From Methylophaga sp. (GTDB taxonomy: Bacteria; Pseudomonadota; Gammaproteobacteria; Nitrosococcales; Methylophagaceae), in contig NVWQ02000058.1 in assembly GCA_002733715.2 (NCBI GenBank), positions 32,375-96,374 of the forward strand: a stretch of 64,000 nucleotides of DNA. The letters are read 5' to 3'. Shown here one piece after another: positions 51,702-60,169 of this stretch. The notes under the pieces were generated by a model. It ran no database searches and had not been told where the DNA came from. It saw nothing but the letters and a program-made list of their open reading frames with translations. How positions within the stretch are numbered: position 1 is the stretch's first letter; the number at the start of each line of letters is the position of its first letter. Made by a program: the position numbers and the translations under genes.

Positions 51702-52268
51702 TTACGGATTGTGAATTAATGTTTTCAATTGAGTTACTTCGTGTTCAAATAGTTTTTCGTCACTGTAGACTTGCGAGATCACACATATTCCCTGACCCCG
51801 AGTGAATAGTTCCATTGCACGATCTCCAGCCTGTTCAGTTGAGAACCCTAGTGCTAAGAATTGTTTTTTTAACCAATGACGCGTTAAATCAAAAACCTGT
51901 CGACTGAGCTCTCTTGTTTTGTTATTGCTTTTTCCAAGCTCGTAAGCGAGGGAGCCATTTCTACAGCCATATCGAGTTAATTCTGATTTACCTTTCAGAA
52001 GGCTATCTATGAAGCCTTCAATTCGTAATGCTGCATCAGGGTATTTTTTATCTAAGTTGGTAAGCGAAGCATGGGTATTTTCTATTCTCTGTTCAAATAC
52101 ACCATTCAAAATATCTTCTTTTGATTTGAAATGATAAGTAATGTTTCCCTTACTTAAACCAGTATCATGGACAATATCGCTGAAGGCAGTTTGGTGAAAA
52201 CCATGTTGATAAAATAGCTTACCAGCAGATTTTAAAATTTTGTTTCGCGTTTGCTCGCCTTGTTTCAT
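51702..52268 (-). CDS. TetR-family regulator (AcrR/YxaF-like)
   Basis: A protein of about 188 aa. QTRNKILKSAGKLFYQHGFH and FSDIVHDTGLSKGNITYHFK are the HTH. The ligand domain includes GCRNGSLAYELGKSNNKTRE, a Cys-containing loop seen in electrophile-responsive regulators. It is divergent from the peroxiredoxin-like gene and separated by tandem operators. Confidence 0.88.
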   Translation of the reverse strand: MKQGEQTRNKILKSAGKLFYQHGFHQTAFSDIVHDTGLSKGNITYHFKSKEDILNGVFEQRIENTHASLTNLDKKYPDAALRIEGFIDSLLKGKSELTRYGCRNGSLAYELGKSNNKTRELSRQVFDLTRHWLKKQFLALGFSTEQAGDRAMELFTRGQGICVISQVYSDEKLFEHEVTQLKTLIHNP

Positions 52269-52358
52269 TTGTATCACCACTCAATGTCTATCTTAAGTAT
52301 AACAATTTATATCACTTTCTATGCCATGTCCGATTTTTAAAATTAATAATTGCATAAA

Positions 52359-52413
52359 TAGTACGAAAGTACTAATATAGCACGAACGTACTAATTATAG
52401 TGCGAAACAATTA
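52359..52413. promoter_or_regulatory. Three tandem operator units
   Basis: TAGTACGAAAGTACTA (52359-52374), TAGCACGAACGTACTA (52378-52393) and a partial TAGTGCGAAACAATTA (52398-52413) repeat with a 19-20-bp period. They sit between the divergent TetR and peroxiredoxin-like genes. The first two are near-palindromic. Confidence 0.8.
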
Positions 52414-52435
52414 TAGAATCAAAAGGAAAAGTATT

Positions 52436-53296
52436 ATGAATAAAATTAAATCTCTCTTTATAGGCATGTTTCCGATGCTTTCTATGGGCATAGGCGGTTA
52501 TAGTATCTATCAGATAATAACTACAGGCATGAACTTTATTTGGCTTGGCGCAGCAATGACTACATTACCTATTATGCTATTTATTAGTCGAATTATGATG
52601 TTTAAAAACATTGCTAGAACCACAAATCATTTTCCGATGATAACTACGCTTGCAGTAATCGGGCTTGTTGCATCAATTTATGGTTTTGTTATATCTGGTT
52701 TTTCAGAACAATTAGGTATGGCGTTAGCAGGTATCGGGTTTGTATTTTTCATTCTTTATAACTTTTGGTATTCATCATTAGGGCGTAGACATAACAATGT
52801 ATTACGAATTGGAAGTAAACTGCCTAAGTTTGGTGTGATGGCAACCTATGGTGATGTTATTTCTTCAGACTCATTCCTGGGATCTCCTACAGTTTTTCTA
52901 TTTTATCGTGGCAACTGGTGCCCATTATGTATGGCTCAAATAAAAGAAATTTCAGCTCAGTACCAAGAGTTAATTGCAACAGGTGCTAAAGTTGCACTTA
53001 TTTCTCCGCAACCAGAAGAAAACACACAAGCGCTAGCTGCAAAGTTTGATGTGCCGTTTATGTTCTTAACAGATATTGGCAATGAGGCTGCGAAAACATT
53101 AGGTTTAGAAATGAAAAATGGTTTACCTGCTGGTATGGAAATGTTTGGTTACGATAAGGACACGGTTTACCCGACCATTATTATTACCGATGACGACGGT
53201 ACTATTATCTACAGTGATGCTACCAATAACTACCGTATTCGCCCTGAGCCAGAAGAGTTCATTGCTGTCTTAAATAGTAATGTGAAACCGGCCTAA
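52436..53296 (+). CDS. Membrane-anchored AhpC/TSA peroxiredoxin-like protein
   Basis: A protein of about 286 aa with four N-terminal membrane helices (to about 115) and a thioredoxin-fold domain. The active site is FLFYRGNWCPLCMAQIKEIS, a CPLC motif in the peroxiredoxin-like position. VALISPQPEENTQALAAKFD and YPTIIITDDDGTIIYSD follow. ATG 52436 has AAAGGAAAAG upstream. It probably reduces peroxides or handles disulfides at the membrane under TetR control. Confidence 0.85.
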   Translation: MNKIKSLFIGMFPMLSMGIGGYSIYQIITTGMNFIWLGAAMTTLPIMLFISRIMMFKNIARTTNHFPMITTLAVIGLVASIYGFVISGFSEQLGMALAGIGFVFFILYNFWYSSLGRRHNNVLRIGSKLPKFGVMATYGDVISSDSFLGSPTVFLFYRGNWCPLCMAQIKEISAQYQELIATGAKVALISPQPEENTQALAAKFDVPFMFLTDIGNEAAKTLGLEMKNGLPAGMEMFGYDKDTVYPTIIITDDDGTIIYSDATNNYRIRPEPEEFIAVLNSNVKPA

Positions 53297-53310
53297 TTTT
53301 TATGTAGTAG

Positions 53311-53336
53311 GGTGGGGCTAAACTCATGGCCCCACC
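53311..53336 (+). terminator. Hairpin after peroxiredoxin-like gene
   Basis: GGTGGGGC (53311-53318) pairs with GCCCCACC (53329-53336), 15 bp after the stop. It is GC-rich with a TTAT tail. Confidence 0.65.
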
Positions 53337-53571
53337 TTATACTGTTTAATGATTCTTATATTAGGACAACGTCGGTCAGTCATTGTTATTTCTCCGCTGA
53401 TCTACCCGAGCACGGCCTGCCAACATAAGCTTAATGAATTGAAAGTTTACGCCATAAAGTAAAAGTGTTGATATTACACCGATGTAAACTTCCTCAGGCC
53501 TTTGCGATTCAGAACATGATAACACCAGCTTTAATTGACATTAGATAAGCTTAGCTATATTGCATAGCCAG

Positions 53572-53916
53572 ATGACTATACAATATAAAAACTCACTGGA
53601 TAGAACATTCCACGCTCTAGGTGATGAGTCACGGCGCAAAATATTGGCAATGATTAGTCATAAACAACGCTGCACAGCCGGAGAATTAGTCGATATTTTT
53701 AACGTATCTCAACCTACTATATCAAAGCACTTAAAAGTTTTAGAAACTGCTGGATTAATTGTTCGACATGTAAAGGGGCGTCACCATTTTTTTAACTTAG
53801 ATATAAAAGGTTTGAAAGAAGCTGACATCTGGATTAATCGTCACTTAACATTCTGGGAAAACAATCTAGATAGGTTAGGTCTTTTTTTAGATGATGAAAC
53901 CAAGGAAACTAAATGA
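53572..53916 (+). CDS. ArsR-family regulator (copy 2)
   Basis: A protein of about 114 aa. RTFHALGDESRRKILAMISH and FNVSQPTISKHLKVLETAGL are the winged HTH. It is the metal-free SRPBCC-associated type, as in the 49277 gene. ATG 53572 is preferred over a TTG 12 bases upstream. It overlaps the SRPBCC gene by 4 bp (ATGA). Confidence 0.88.
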   Translation: MTIQYKNSLDRTFHALGDESRRKILAMISHKQRCTAGELVDIFNVSQPTISKHLKVLETAGLIVRHVKGRHHFFNLDIKGLKEADIWINRHLTFWENNLDRLGLFLDDETKETK

Positions 53917-54391
53917 CTGCAATTATCAACAAAATAGAACCTATCGTTATCAACAGGTTTTATGAGCATCCACCTGAAAAAGTATTCGCAGCATTTTCTT
54001 GTAAAAAAGCTTTTGAACAATGGATTGCACCATCGGATAATATTGATACAAGAGTACTGCTACATGACTTTAGAATTAACGGTTTGTACAGAATAGAATT
54101 TTCTATTCCAGAGATAGGAAAATCATTTCTGGGAGGAGAATTCATTCATATTGATTGCCCTCGGCAAATTTGTTTTACCTGGTTATGGGAAGAGCCTTAT
54201 ATTCATGCAGGAGTTAACTCGCTTGTTACTGTGGATTTTATTGAGCTAAATGGATCGACCAAACTCTCGCTAACGCATGAAATGAAAGCCTGTCTTCACT
54301 CGAATCAGTTGAACGACATACTCTCGGCTGGGAAGGTGCTTTAACACGCCTTATCCAACCTCTTACTACCCAGATTAAAACTAAGGACTAG
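53913..54391 (+). pseudogene. SRPBCC/AHSA1-domain protein (copy 2), frameshifted
   Basis: The zero frame gives 143 codons and stops at 54344 with the non-family tail NDILSAGKVL. In the +1 frame from about 54308 the expected family ending appears, ERHTLGWEGALTRLIQPLTT, terminating at TAG 54389-54391, 3 bp before the next start. One base is therefore missing near 54308-54310, a recent mutation or a sequencing error. The N-terminal part (RFYEHPPEKVFAAFSCKKAF) is intact. It pairs with the ArsR gene upstream. Confidence 0.8.
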
Positions 54392-54394
54392 ACT

Positions 54395-54805
54395 ATGGCT
54401 TTATTACCTATTACATCTACAATTGCTGCACCTCTTGCAATTCTGATGTTTGTATTAACATTATTGGTATCACTACGCCGCATTCAACTGGGTAAAGAAG
54501 ACGGGGATATAGCTAAGTTTGTTTTTGGCCATGGTGATGATGAAGCATTTAGATGCAGAATACGGGCGTTTGGTAATTTTATTGAATATGTCCCTATGGC
54601 GTTGCTGGTGCTTGCATTTATTGAACTTCAAGGTGCACCTTCCGTATTGGTATGGTGGTTAGGAGGGCTTTTTGCCGTGGGTAGATTACTTCACGCAATC
54701 GGTATGTTGTTTTCTCCTCGGTTTCCTCTACCACGAGCAGTAGGAATGCTACCAACCTATGCAGTACTATTAGTATCGGCAGGATGGCTTATTTTTAATA
54801 CCTAA
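54395..54805 (+). CDS. MAPEG-family membrane protein
   Basis: A 136-aa protein with four helices. The pattern RCRIRAFGNFIEYVPMALLV and GRLLHAIGM is the MAPEG signature (membrane-associated eicosanoid/glutathione metabolism). It is third in the ArsR-SRPBCC operon. The bacterial function is unproven, possibly glutathione-linked detoxification. Confidence 0.85.
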   Translation: MALLPITSTIAAPLAILMFVLTLLVSLRRIQLGKEDGDIAKFVFGHGDDEAFRCRIRAFGNFIEYVPMALLVLAFIELQGAPSVLVWWLGGLFAVGRLLHAIGMLFSPRFPLPRAVGMLPTYAVLLVSAGWLIFNT

Positions 54806-54851
54806 CGCCTATTTCAGTTGACGTAAAAAGTGGAAAAACTGTTATACCTGA

Positions 54852-55268
54852 TTAAATTTGTGATGCAAAATAAGCCATTATCTCAGCTTTCGTCATTTCT
54901 TTTGTTTCATTTGAAAAACAGTAATAATTAGGACGTTGGTCACTAAAATATTGCATACTCATTTCTAAGCCTTCTATATTTGGAAATAGACCGACAGGCA
55001 TGTTGTATTCACCTGTTTTCTTGAACTTATAAAACAAGTGAGTGCCACAGTCTGAACAAAAACCACGAGATGCCCAAGATGACGAATCATACACCTTTAC
55101 TTTTTCACTACCCTCAATTTTTACATTCGCTCCACACTGTACCGCAAAAAATGGTCCACCACCCCAAGCCCTGCATGATTCACAGTGACACACTGTGAAT
55201 TTAGGATTAATTTCTTCTACAATGATTTTTACACTGCCACAGAGACAGCTTGTTTCTGAATTTGACAT
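54852..55268 (-). CDS. GFA/CENP-V domain protein
   Basis: A 138-aa zinc protein of the glutathione-dependent formaldehyde-activating family. Zinc ligands are in SCLCGSVKIIV, VCHCESCRAWGGG and GFCSDCGTHLFYKF. Members bind small sulfur adducts, but the substrate here is unknown. It converges on the MAPEG gene. Confidence 0.88.
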   Translation of the reverse strand: MSNSETSCLCGSVKIIVEEINPKFTVCHCESCRAWGGGPFFAVQCGANVKIEGSEKVKVYDSSSWASRGFCSDCGTHLFYKFKKTGEYNMPVGLFPNIEGLEMSMQYFSDQRPNYYCFSNETKEMTKAEIMAYFASQI

Positions 55269-55330
55269 TTTTATAAATCCTTTAACTGGAGAACATATTA
55301 CGTCAGATGCAAGTACTTGTTATATTTTAT

Positions 55331-55912
55331 TTAATAAGGCTGATAAAAATTCATAAATGCTCCAGATGGACAAGATTCAAATTTTGTAAGTTTCAATTCT
55401 GATGGAACGGTGCCTTCAGCAAATAAGCGCTTTCCAGCACCGACAACAACAGGAAATGTCCAAAGTCTAAACTCATCAATTAGTCTGTTAGAAAGAAGTG
55501 TTTGGATTAGTTGCCAGCTACCATGAACTTGCAATAGCGGACCGTCTTGCTCTTTGAGCCGAGATATTTCTGCTGCGATATCACCGGTAACCTGCTGTGA
55601 GTTTTGCCATTGAAGTTGTTTCAAGGTAGAAGTTACGACGTACTTTTTTGCGTTGTTGAGCTTTTCGGCGGTGGGATTGTCGCTGGCTGAGTTGGCAAAG
55701 CTAGATGCAAAAATTTCATATGTGGTTCTCCCCAATAGAAGATCATACGGCTCAGCCATTGCCTCCCGCCCAACTTGCTCCATTACTTCACCCCAACATT
55801 CATTCGCCCAACCTCCTTGTGTAAAGCCACCAGAAAAATCTTCTTCAGGGACGCTTGGCGCTTGCATTACACCATCAAGAGTCTGGAATGTCAGGATTGC
55901 AAGTTTTCTCAT
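55331..55912 (-). CDS. Dihydrofolate reductase/RibD C-terminal-like protein
   Basis: A 193-aa protein of the YwjB-type DHFR-like family. ILTFQTLDGVMQAPSVPEED, DLLLGRTTYEIFASSF and VHGSWQLIQTLLSNRLIDEF fit. It is not a housekeeping FolA. The gene lies in a leftward cluster with the 55940 membrane protein and the YCII-like gene behind the HxlR-controlled promoter. Confidence 0.85.
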   Translation of the reverse strand: MRKLAILTFQTLDGVMQAPSVPEEDFSGGFTQGGWANECWGEVMEQVGREAMAEPYDLLLGRTTYEIFASSFANSASDNPTAEKLNNAKKYVVTSTLKQLQWQNSQQVTGDIAAEISRLKEQDGPLLQVHGSWQLIQTLLSNRLIDEFRLWTFPVVVGAGKRLFAEGTVPSELKLTKFESCPSGAFMNFYQPY

Positions 55913-55939
55913 GATTTTTTCTCCAGTATCAGGGGATTA

Positions 55940-56359
55940 CTAATTGTTATGTTTTTCTATTTTACCGTAGATTAACCCAAGAACTGCGCCAGTCAATACA
56001 AACTGGATAAATTGAAACGCCAGATTGTATAGTAAATATGTCGAGATTGGGTTTATGTCTATTTTGGCCGTCATAGCAAAACCCATAACAGAATACACAA
56101 TTGACCCGACAATAATACTGAATTTAATTCCTTGGCTGACGGGGTTGCCAGCTTGGTAATAGAATGGGTAGAGATAAGCAATAACAACACCTTGCATCAA
56201 CATGGATAGCATACCTAAAAGTATGTTTGGTTCAGGGCGTGTATATGCGCCCATTCCTTCATACAATTCATGAAACCACATCATATGCCAAGGATATGCA
56301 ACAGCCATTGTCAATACTACATAAGAGCATGTTGCCAATAGAATTTTTTTAATATCCAC
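55940..56359 (-). CDS. Four-helix membrane protein (DUF1761-like)
   Basis: A 139-aa integral membrane protein. MAVAYPWHMMWFHELYEGMG has a conserved WH-xxF-xxxY look. Four helices at about 8-24, 46-68, 78-98 and 110-132. It resembles DUF1761-like proteins, but I am not certain of the family. It is 5 bp downstream of the YCII-like gene. Confidence 0.55.
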   Translation of the reverse strand: MDIKKILLATCSYVVLTMAVAYPWHMMWFHELYEGMGAYTRPEPNILLGMLSMLMQGVVIAYLYPFYYQAGNPVSQGIKFSIIVGSIVYSVMGFAMTAKIDINPISTYLLYNLAFQFIQFVLTGAVLGLIYGKIEKHNN

Positions 56360-56364
56360 GATTA

Positions 56365-56676
56365 TTACATTTCCATCATTTCAGCAATAACCATTGTTCC
56401 TCCATAATTAACGTGAGGGCTACCTTCCACCATTTTAACCGCAGCATCTATGTTTTCAGCTTTTAGAATTGAATACCCCATTAAAGGGTTTTCACCACCA
56501 CCATCGGTTACGCCGCTTGGGCTTACGGTTTTAGAATTACCTAAAGGAGTACCTTTGTTGACCAGTGCATCACCAAGCCCATCAGCCCATGCCTCCCATT
56601 TAGCCATATGTTCTGCTCCTTCTTCTGGGCTTTCAGGCGTTTTTCCACCATGATATGCAAGCATATAATTAGACAT
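56365..56676 (-). CDS. YCII-related protein
   Basis: A protein of about 103 aa starting MSNYMLAYHGGKTPESPEEG. WEAWADGLGDALVNKGTPLG and LMGYSILKAENIDAAVKMVE are typical of the YCII/DGPF fold. The longer upstream frame runs through the operator and is rejected. It is the first gene of the leftward unit divergent from HxlR. Confidence 0.85.
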   Translation of the reverse strand: MSNYMLAYHGGKTPESPEEGAEHMAKWEAWADGLGDALVNKGTPLGNSKTVSPSGVTDGGGENPLMGYSILKAENIDAAVKMVEGSPHVNYGGTMVIAEMMEM

Positions 56677-56700
56677 TAGTTTTTCCTCATCTTTAAAGTT

Positions 56701-56765
56701 AGTATAAATCAACTTGCAAAATGCAAGTTGATTTATACTAATACTTCTACTTGTGTTTTGCAAGT
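56701..56765. promoter_or_regulatory. HxlR operators
   Basis: AGTATAAATCAACTTGCA (56701-56718) and its exact reverse complement (56722-56739) form an 18-bp-arm palindrome with a 3-nt centre. A second site, ACTTG-TGTTTTG-CAAGT-like (56749-56765), shares the core arms. They lie between divergent YCII and HxlR genes. Confidence 0.85.
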
Positions 56766-56779
56766 GCTATTATGTAAAT

Positions 56780-57187
56780 ATGAAAAGATGTGAAAGAAAA
56801 TATAGATCTCACTGCCCTATAAATTTTGCTCAAGAGGTATTTGGAGATAAATGGAGTCTGCTTATTATTCGAGATTTAATGTTTAAAGGGAAAAAAAACT
56901 ACAGTGAGTTCTTAAGTTCTGATGAAAAAATATCCACCAATATCTTGGCAAACAGGTTAGAGAAATTAGAAGTTGATGGGCTTATAACTAAAGAAATAGA
57001 TAGTGAAAATAATTCAAAGAAAATTTATGGATTAACACAAAAAGGTATTGATCTACTGCCCATGCTTTTGGAGATGATTGCTTGGTCAGCTAAGTATGAT
57101 GATGAAACTGGAACGCCAGCAGAGTTCATACAGGAATTGGAGAAAGATAAAGAGTCTCTAATTCGCGAACTGATAGCAGGGCTTTAG
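56780..57187 (+). CDS. HxlR-family regulator
   Basis: A 135-aa winged HTH starting MKRCERKYRSHCPINFAQEV. FGDKWSLLIIRDLMFKGKKN and the following ISTNILANRLEKLEVDGLIT are canonical HxlR. Two N-terminal Cys (Cys4, Cys12) could sense electrophiles, as in related redox-responsive HxlR proteins. The GTG 27 bases upstream lies in the operator and is rejected. Confidence 0.9.
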   Translation: MKRCERKYRSHCPINFAQEVFGDKWSLLIIRDLMFKGKKNYSEFLSSDEKISTNILANRLEKLEVDGLITKEIDSENNSKKIYGLTQKGIDLLPMLLEMIAWSAKYDDETGTPAEFIQELEKDKESLIRELIAGL

Positions 57188-57196
57188 GATTTTGAA

Positions 57197-57303
57197 ACAT
57201 AACAATGTGTTAAAAGGTCTTATTGACAGTCGTAAGTTCGTACCTGATATTCTGTGATAGATTTCAATCAGGTTAAACATAAATCTTTGATTTGGCGTTA
57301 ATA
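57197..57303 (+). repeat. Possible integron attC site (weak)
   Basis: ACATAACAAT begins 9 bp after the HxlR stop and TTTGATTTGGCGTTAATA ends the block. Its start equals that of the strong site at 60996, and its end shares the ATTTGGCGTTA core. Arm pairing is poor (GTTAAAAG against CAAAG), so it may be a degenerate or hybrid attC. Confidence 0.35.
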
Positions 57304-57384
57304 TGAGAGCCATTCTTAGGACAGAGATGGTACTCGATGCTTTGTTTTTGTTGGGCTAATATAAATTTAACTACGTAAATAATT

Positions 57385-57978
57385 ATGGCAAAAATTCCAT
57401 TTAATGTATCGGCACGAACTGCAAGGCTTATAGGTAGAGAGAATGTTGAAAATACTGAAGGCGCATTAATTGAGCTTGTCAAAAATTGTTATGATGCTGA
57501 TTAAACTATATCTATTATTTTAATAGATAAACAAAACGATACTATATTAATCGTGGATTCTGGTATTGGAATGGATGACGATGTTATCAATAATCAATGG
57601 ATGACTATTGGAACAGATGACAAGTTAAATAATGCAGTTACAGCAACGGGAAGAATAAAATCAGGAGCTAAAGGTATCGGACGATTTTCTTTAGATCGGT
57701 TGGATGAGCGATGCACAATGATAACTTCTCCAAACAATTCAGATTTGGACTATCACTGAACAGTAAATTGGACAGTATTTGAAGATATAAAGGATGGTCG
57801 AAATATTAACTTGAGTGAAGTTTATGCTGAGTTAGATGTAATAAATAAAATCAATTATAAAAAAGAGCTGTTGGCTATTACAGATAATCCAACGGTGCAT
57901 AAACTTATTGCCCGTGACGACTATCATAATGGAACGGTTTTAAAAATCACTGGATTAAGGGATGAATGGCAAAAATGA
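57385..57978 (+). pseudogene. GHKL-type ATPase, N-terminal remnant with stops
   Basis: The reading frame starts MAKIPFNVSARTARLIGREN and shows the ATP-binding N box (LIELVKNCYDAD) and the DSGIGMDDD G1 motif, then GAKGIGRFSLDRL (G2). TAA at 57502-57504 and TGA at 57757-57759 (a Trp position) interrupt it. It then stops abruptly after GTVLKITGLRDEW, where related MORC/Hsp90-like ATPases continue for hundreds of residues. A TetR fragment is joined there. Confidence 0.8.
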
Positions 57979-58388
57979 CTCATGGCGCTTTCTATGCTCA
58001 CTTTAAATCTAAAAATGACATCTATGCAGAATCTATACGCAAGGCATCAGAAGTAAGTAAGCTCAAGCAAAGCAATGTAAACGGAGTAAAGGGTGCCGAG
58101 TTTGTAGATTATATTATTAATGCCTATCTCAGTAAGCAACACCTGAATAAAGAAGAAAGCCCGTGCCCACTAGCATTTTTAGCAACTGATGTAGCAGATA
58201 ATGACATGCAGGTTAAAACTGTATATACAGATACAGAAGTATTTGGCAAACTTTCAGGGTTGTTAGAGCAGGAATTATTACGATCAAATGATATCGATAA
58301 TGAAGAAGTAATATTAGCTGTTACAGCGATGATGATAGGGGGCGTTGCTGTAAGTAGGGCATTAGTTGATCCCGTTCTTATTGATTAA
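57966..58388 (+). pseudogene. TetR-family regulator lacking its N-terminus
   Basis: 140 codons. MTHGAFYAHFKSKNDIYAES is the second half of a TetR HTH, but the roughly 40 residues before it are replaced by the broken ATPase in another frame. The rest is a TetR ligand domain (CPLAFLATDVADNDMQ, a YxxxE-like end). It cannot bind DNA. It is a deletion junction between two unrelated genes. Confidence 0.75.
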
Positions 58389-58934
58389 GCTATTGGCTAG
58401 TTGTCGTTCTGTTGCTCATCAATTAACTGCTTAATTGAGATATTTCAAACCGATCTAATTGTTCAAAAACAAGCGATGGATTTACCCCGAAACTACTTCA
58501 CGTTGACAAATATCAAGCTGACCCCCTTGATGCTCTTTAACCTGAAATGTGTCAAAAAAACAATCACCAGAACCAATACAACACCGCCTGAAAATCTTAT
58601 CCACTCACCGTTTCTAGTTGTTGATGTTTCTGTAATAAGCTTTGCAATTTCTTTTTCTATTTTGATATGTTGCTTTACGTTCATTTTCATTCGTCCTCTT
58701 TAATTTTATGGTCTGAAAAACGGCTTCATCATTTAATTGTTGACCGTGATTGATATTTTAGATATATTTCACTTAGAGGTCCCTCACACCACGCAATTAG
58801 AGCGGAAATGTCATACCTTAACTCATATTAAAATAACGAAAGTCCCAATGTCAGGGGGTCTTCATATTAAATCACACAATCAAACTTAGATATTACATTG
58901 TCTTCTTTTAATGAATGGCTTGAGAATATCAAAC
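58389..58934. other. Mostly non-coding gap
   Basis: About 545 bp. The only candidate gene is the small minus-strand 58493 frame listed separately. The rest shows no convincing frame or known element. Confidence 0.5.
58493..58690 (-). CDS. Small putative membrane protein
   Basis: A 65-aa frame with a charged N-terminal helix (MKMNVKQHIKIEKEIAKLIT) and one membrane helix (FSGGVVLVLVIVFLTHF). ATG is preceded by AGAGGACGAATG-like sequence containing GAGG. No family is recognised, and the C-terminus may be frameshifted. Confidence 0.35.
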   Translation of the reverse strand: MKMNVKQHIKIEKEIAKLITETSTTRNGEWIRFSGGVVLVLVIVFLTHFRLKSIKGVSLIFVNVK

Positions 58935-59321
58935 ATGCCTAAAGCAATCCTACTTTCTGATCAATTAATTGCTGATGCTAAATCACGCGGAGAAGCTGAA
59001 AGTCTAACCGCAAGTGAACAAATAGAATCCTGGGCTCAACTAGGCAAACATTGCGAAGAAAACCCAGATCTTCCAACGCCACTGGTCAAGGCATACATAG
59101 ATGGGTTAGAAGATGATCTTGATGATATTGCCCGTGAAATGTTCCAGAATCCTGATGACTTACGTGATTTATTCCAAGAGTTAGCTCCCTCATTTAATTT
59201 TGATGATAACTCTGAGCCTAGAGCTACTGTTGAATATTTATTTCACCTTTTTTCCACTAGGTTGAAAGAAACAACCGAAGCTGTAAGAAAGATCCGCGAA
59301 AAATTAGACAAATCTATTTAA
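58935..59321 (+). CDS. ParD-like antitoxin family protein
   Basis: A protein of about 128 aa. MPKAILLSDQLIADAKSRGE then SLTASEQIESWAQLGKHCEE is the ribbon-helix-helix-like start of the ParD-like antitoxin family. The C-terminal helical part has DDLDDIAREMFQNPDDLRDL. The next small frame is not a recognisable toxin, so the system may be orphaned. Confidence 0.65.
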   Translation: MPKAILLSDQLIADAKSRGEAESLTASEQIESWAQLGKHCEENPDLPTPLVKAYIDGLEDDLDDIAREMFQNPDDLRDLFQELAPSFNFDDNSEPRATVEYLFHLFSTRLKETTEAVRKIREKLDKSI

Positions 59322-59330
59322 GGAAATTCC

Positions 59331-59471
59331 ATGCCACGAGATATTGAATATACCATGCCAAAAATTATGACCGCTTCAGAATTTGAGAGCTTGAACTTAG
59401 GTATCCCCATTTTTGTAAGCTATGCTACGAAACTAAACGAGAAACCTTGCATTCCAGAAAAAGATCCTAGC
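59331..59471 (+). CDS. 46-aa frame after the ParD-like gene
   Basis: The frame begins 9 bp after the antitoxin stop, with AAGGAA upstream. It reads MPRDIEYTMPKIMTASEFES then a short NLGIPIFVSYATKLNEK end. It is possibly the start of a truncated partner gene, since a remnant on the other strand follows immediately. Confidence 0.35.
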
Positions 59472-59715
59472 TAAAGTCTTTTTTAGCTTGGTGGAGGTAG
59501 TAATGATATTCGCTGTTTTCTACGCTGGCTAGGGTGAGGTTGTCTTGTGCTTGTAGGTGGATGTCATTGTTGGCAATGTCGCTGCCTGTATTTAGGTTGG
59601 TGTTGCCTGCGGCTGCGTATTTTTGCATGAGGCCTCGCTGAAAAGTGGGCACTGCTGCGACAACAGTTTGGCTGAAAACTAGGCTTAGGAAAAGTAAGTG
59701 GATGAGGATTTTGGG
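59467..59715 (-). pseudogene. Two-partner-secretion exoprotein (FhaB/CdiA-like) remnant
   Basis: Leftward translation gives a signal-peptide-like LLFLSLVFSQTVVAAVPTF, then straight into AAAGNTNLNTGSDIANNDIH and LTLASVENSEYHYYLHQAKK, which is haemagglutinin-repeat sequence from far inside such proteins. No start codon precedes it in frame. It is an internal-deletion remnant of a giant adhesin or CDI gene. Confidence 0.65.
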
Positions 59716-59986
59716 GCATGCTAGTCATTTTACAGGATTGGCTCCACGGGTAGTGAGCAGGTTAACCCCTCTTATTTATCAATCAGTTAAGCCCCCCTTA
59801 ATTGAAGTAAATGAAGCAGAGGCAGAAAAAATAATTGAGCGAGTGCAAAGAAAGCCGTTATATTTTGTATACAAAACAAAATTAACCGTTGCAGATAAAT
59901 CATATAATTCTAAAACGAAACAACTTGTGTTTCACAAACTAACTTTTGACCAAGAATTTACTTCTGATGTCTTTATTGGACCATAA
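59702..59986 (+). CDS. Unknown protein fragment
   Basis: A frame of 94 codons. The second half reads like real protein (EAEKIIERVQRKPLYFVYKT, then KQLVFHKLTFDQEFTSDVF), with alternating strand pattern. The first 20 codons are antisense to the exoprotein remnant, so the true N-terminus is probably lost. No family recognised. Confidence 0.35.
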   Translation: MRILGHASHFTGLAPRVVSRLTPLIYQSVKPPLIEVNEAEAEKIIERVQRKPLYFVYKTKLTVADKSYNSKTKQLVFHKLTFDQEFTSDVFIGP

Positions 59987-60169
59987 TTAGAAGATAAATT
60001 GTTTGATATTCCGCTGTGATCTGAATAAGTATTGATAATCCATAATAATTCTCTGTTTTGCCTTGATTATCTACTTACAAAGAATTAAAGTCCGTATATG
60101 TATAAGAATTACAGAGAGTTTTTATTCTCGTTAATAACAAATTATGTTTAAAAGAAGAAACCATATTTT

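Noticed and set aside
54800..54850. attC between MAPEG and GFA genes
   Set aside because: CCTAAC and GTTATAC boxes are present, but only a CAGTT/AACTG pairing supports them, spacing is about 40 bp, and the flanking genes are convergent.
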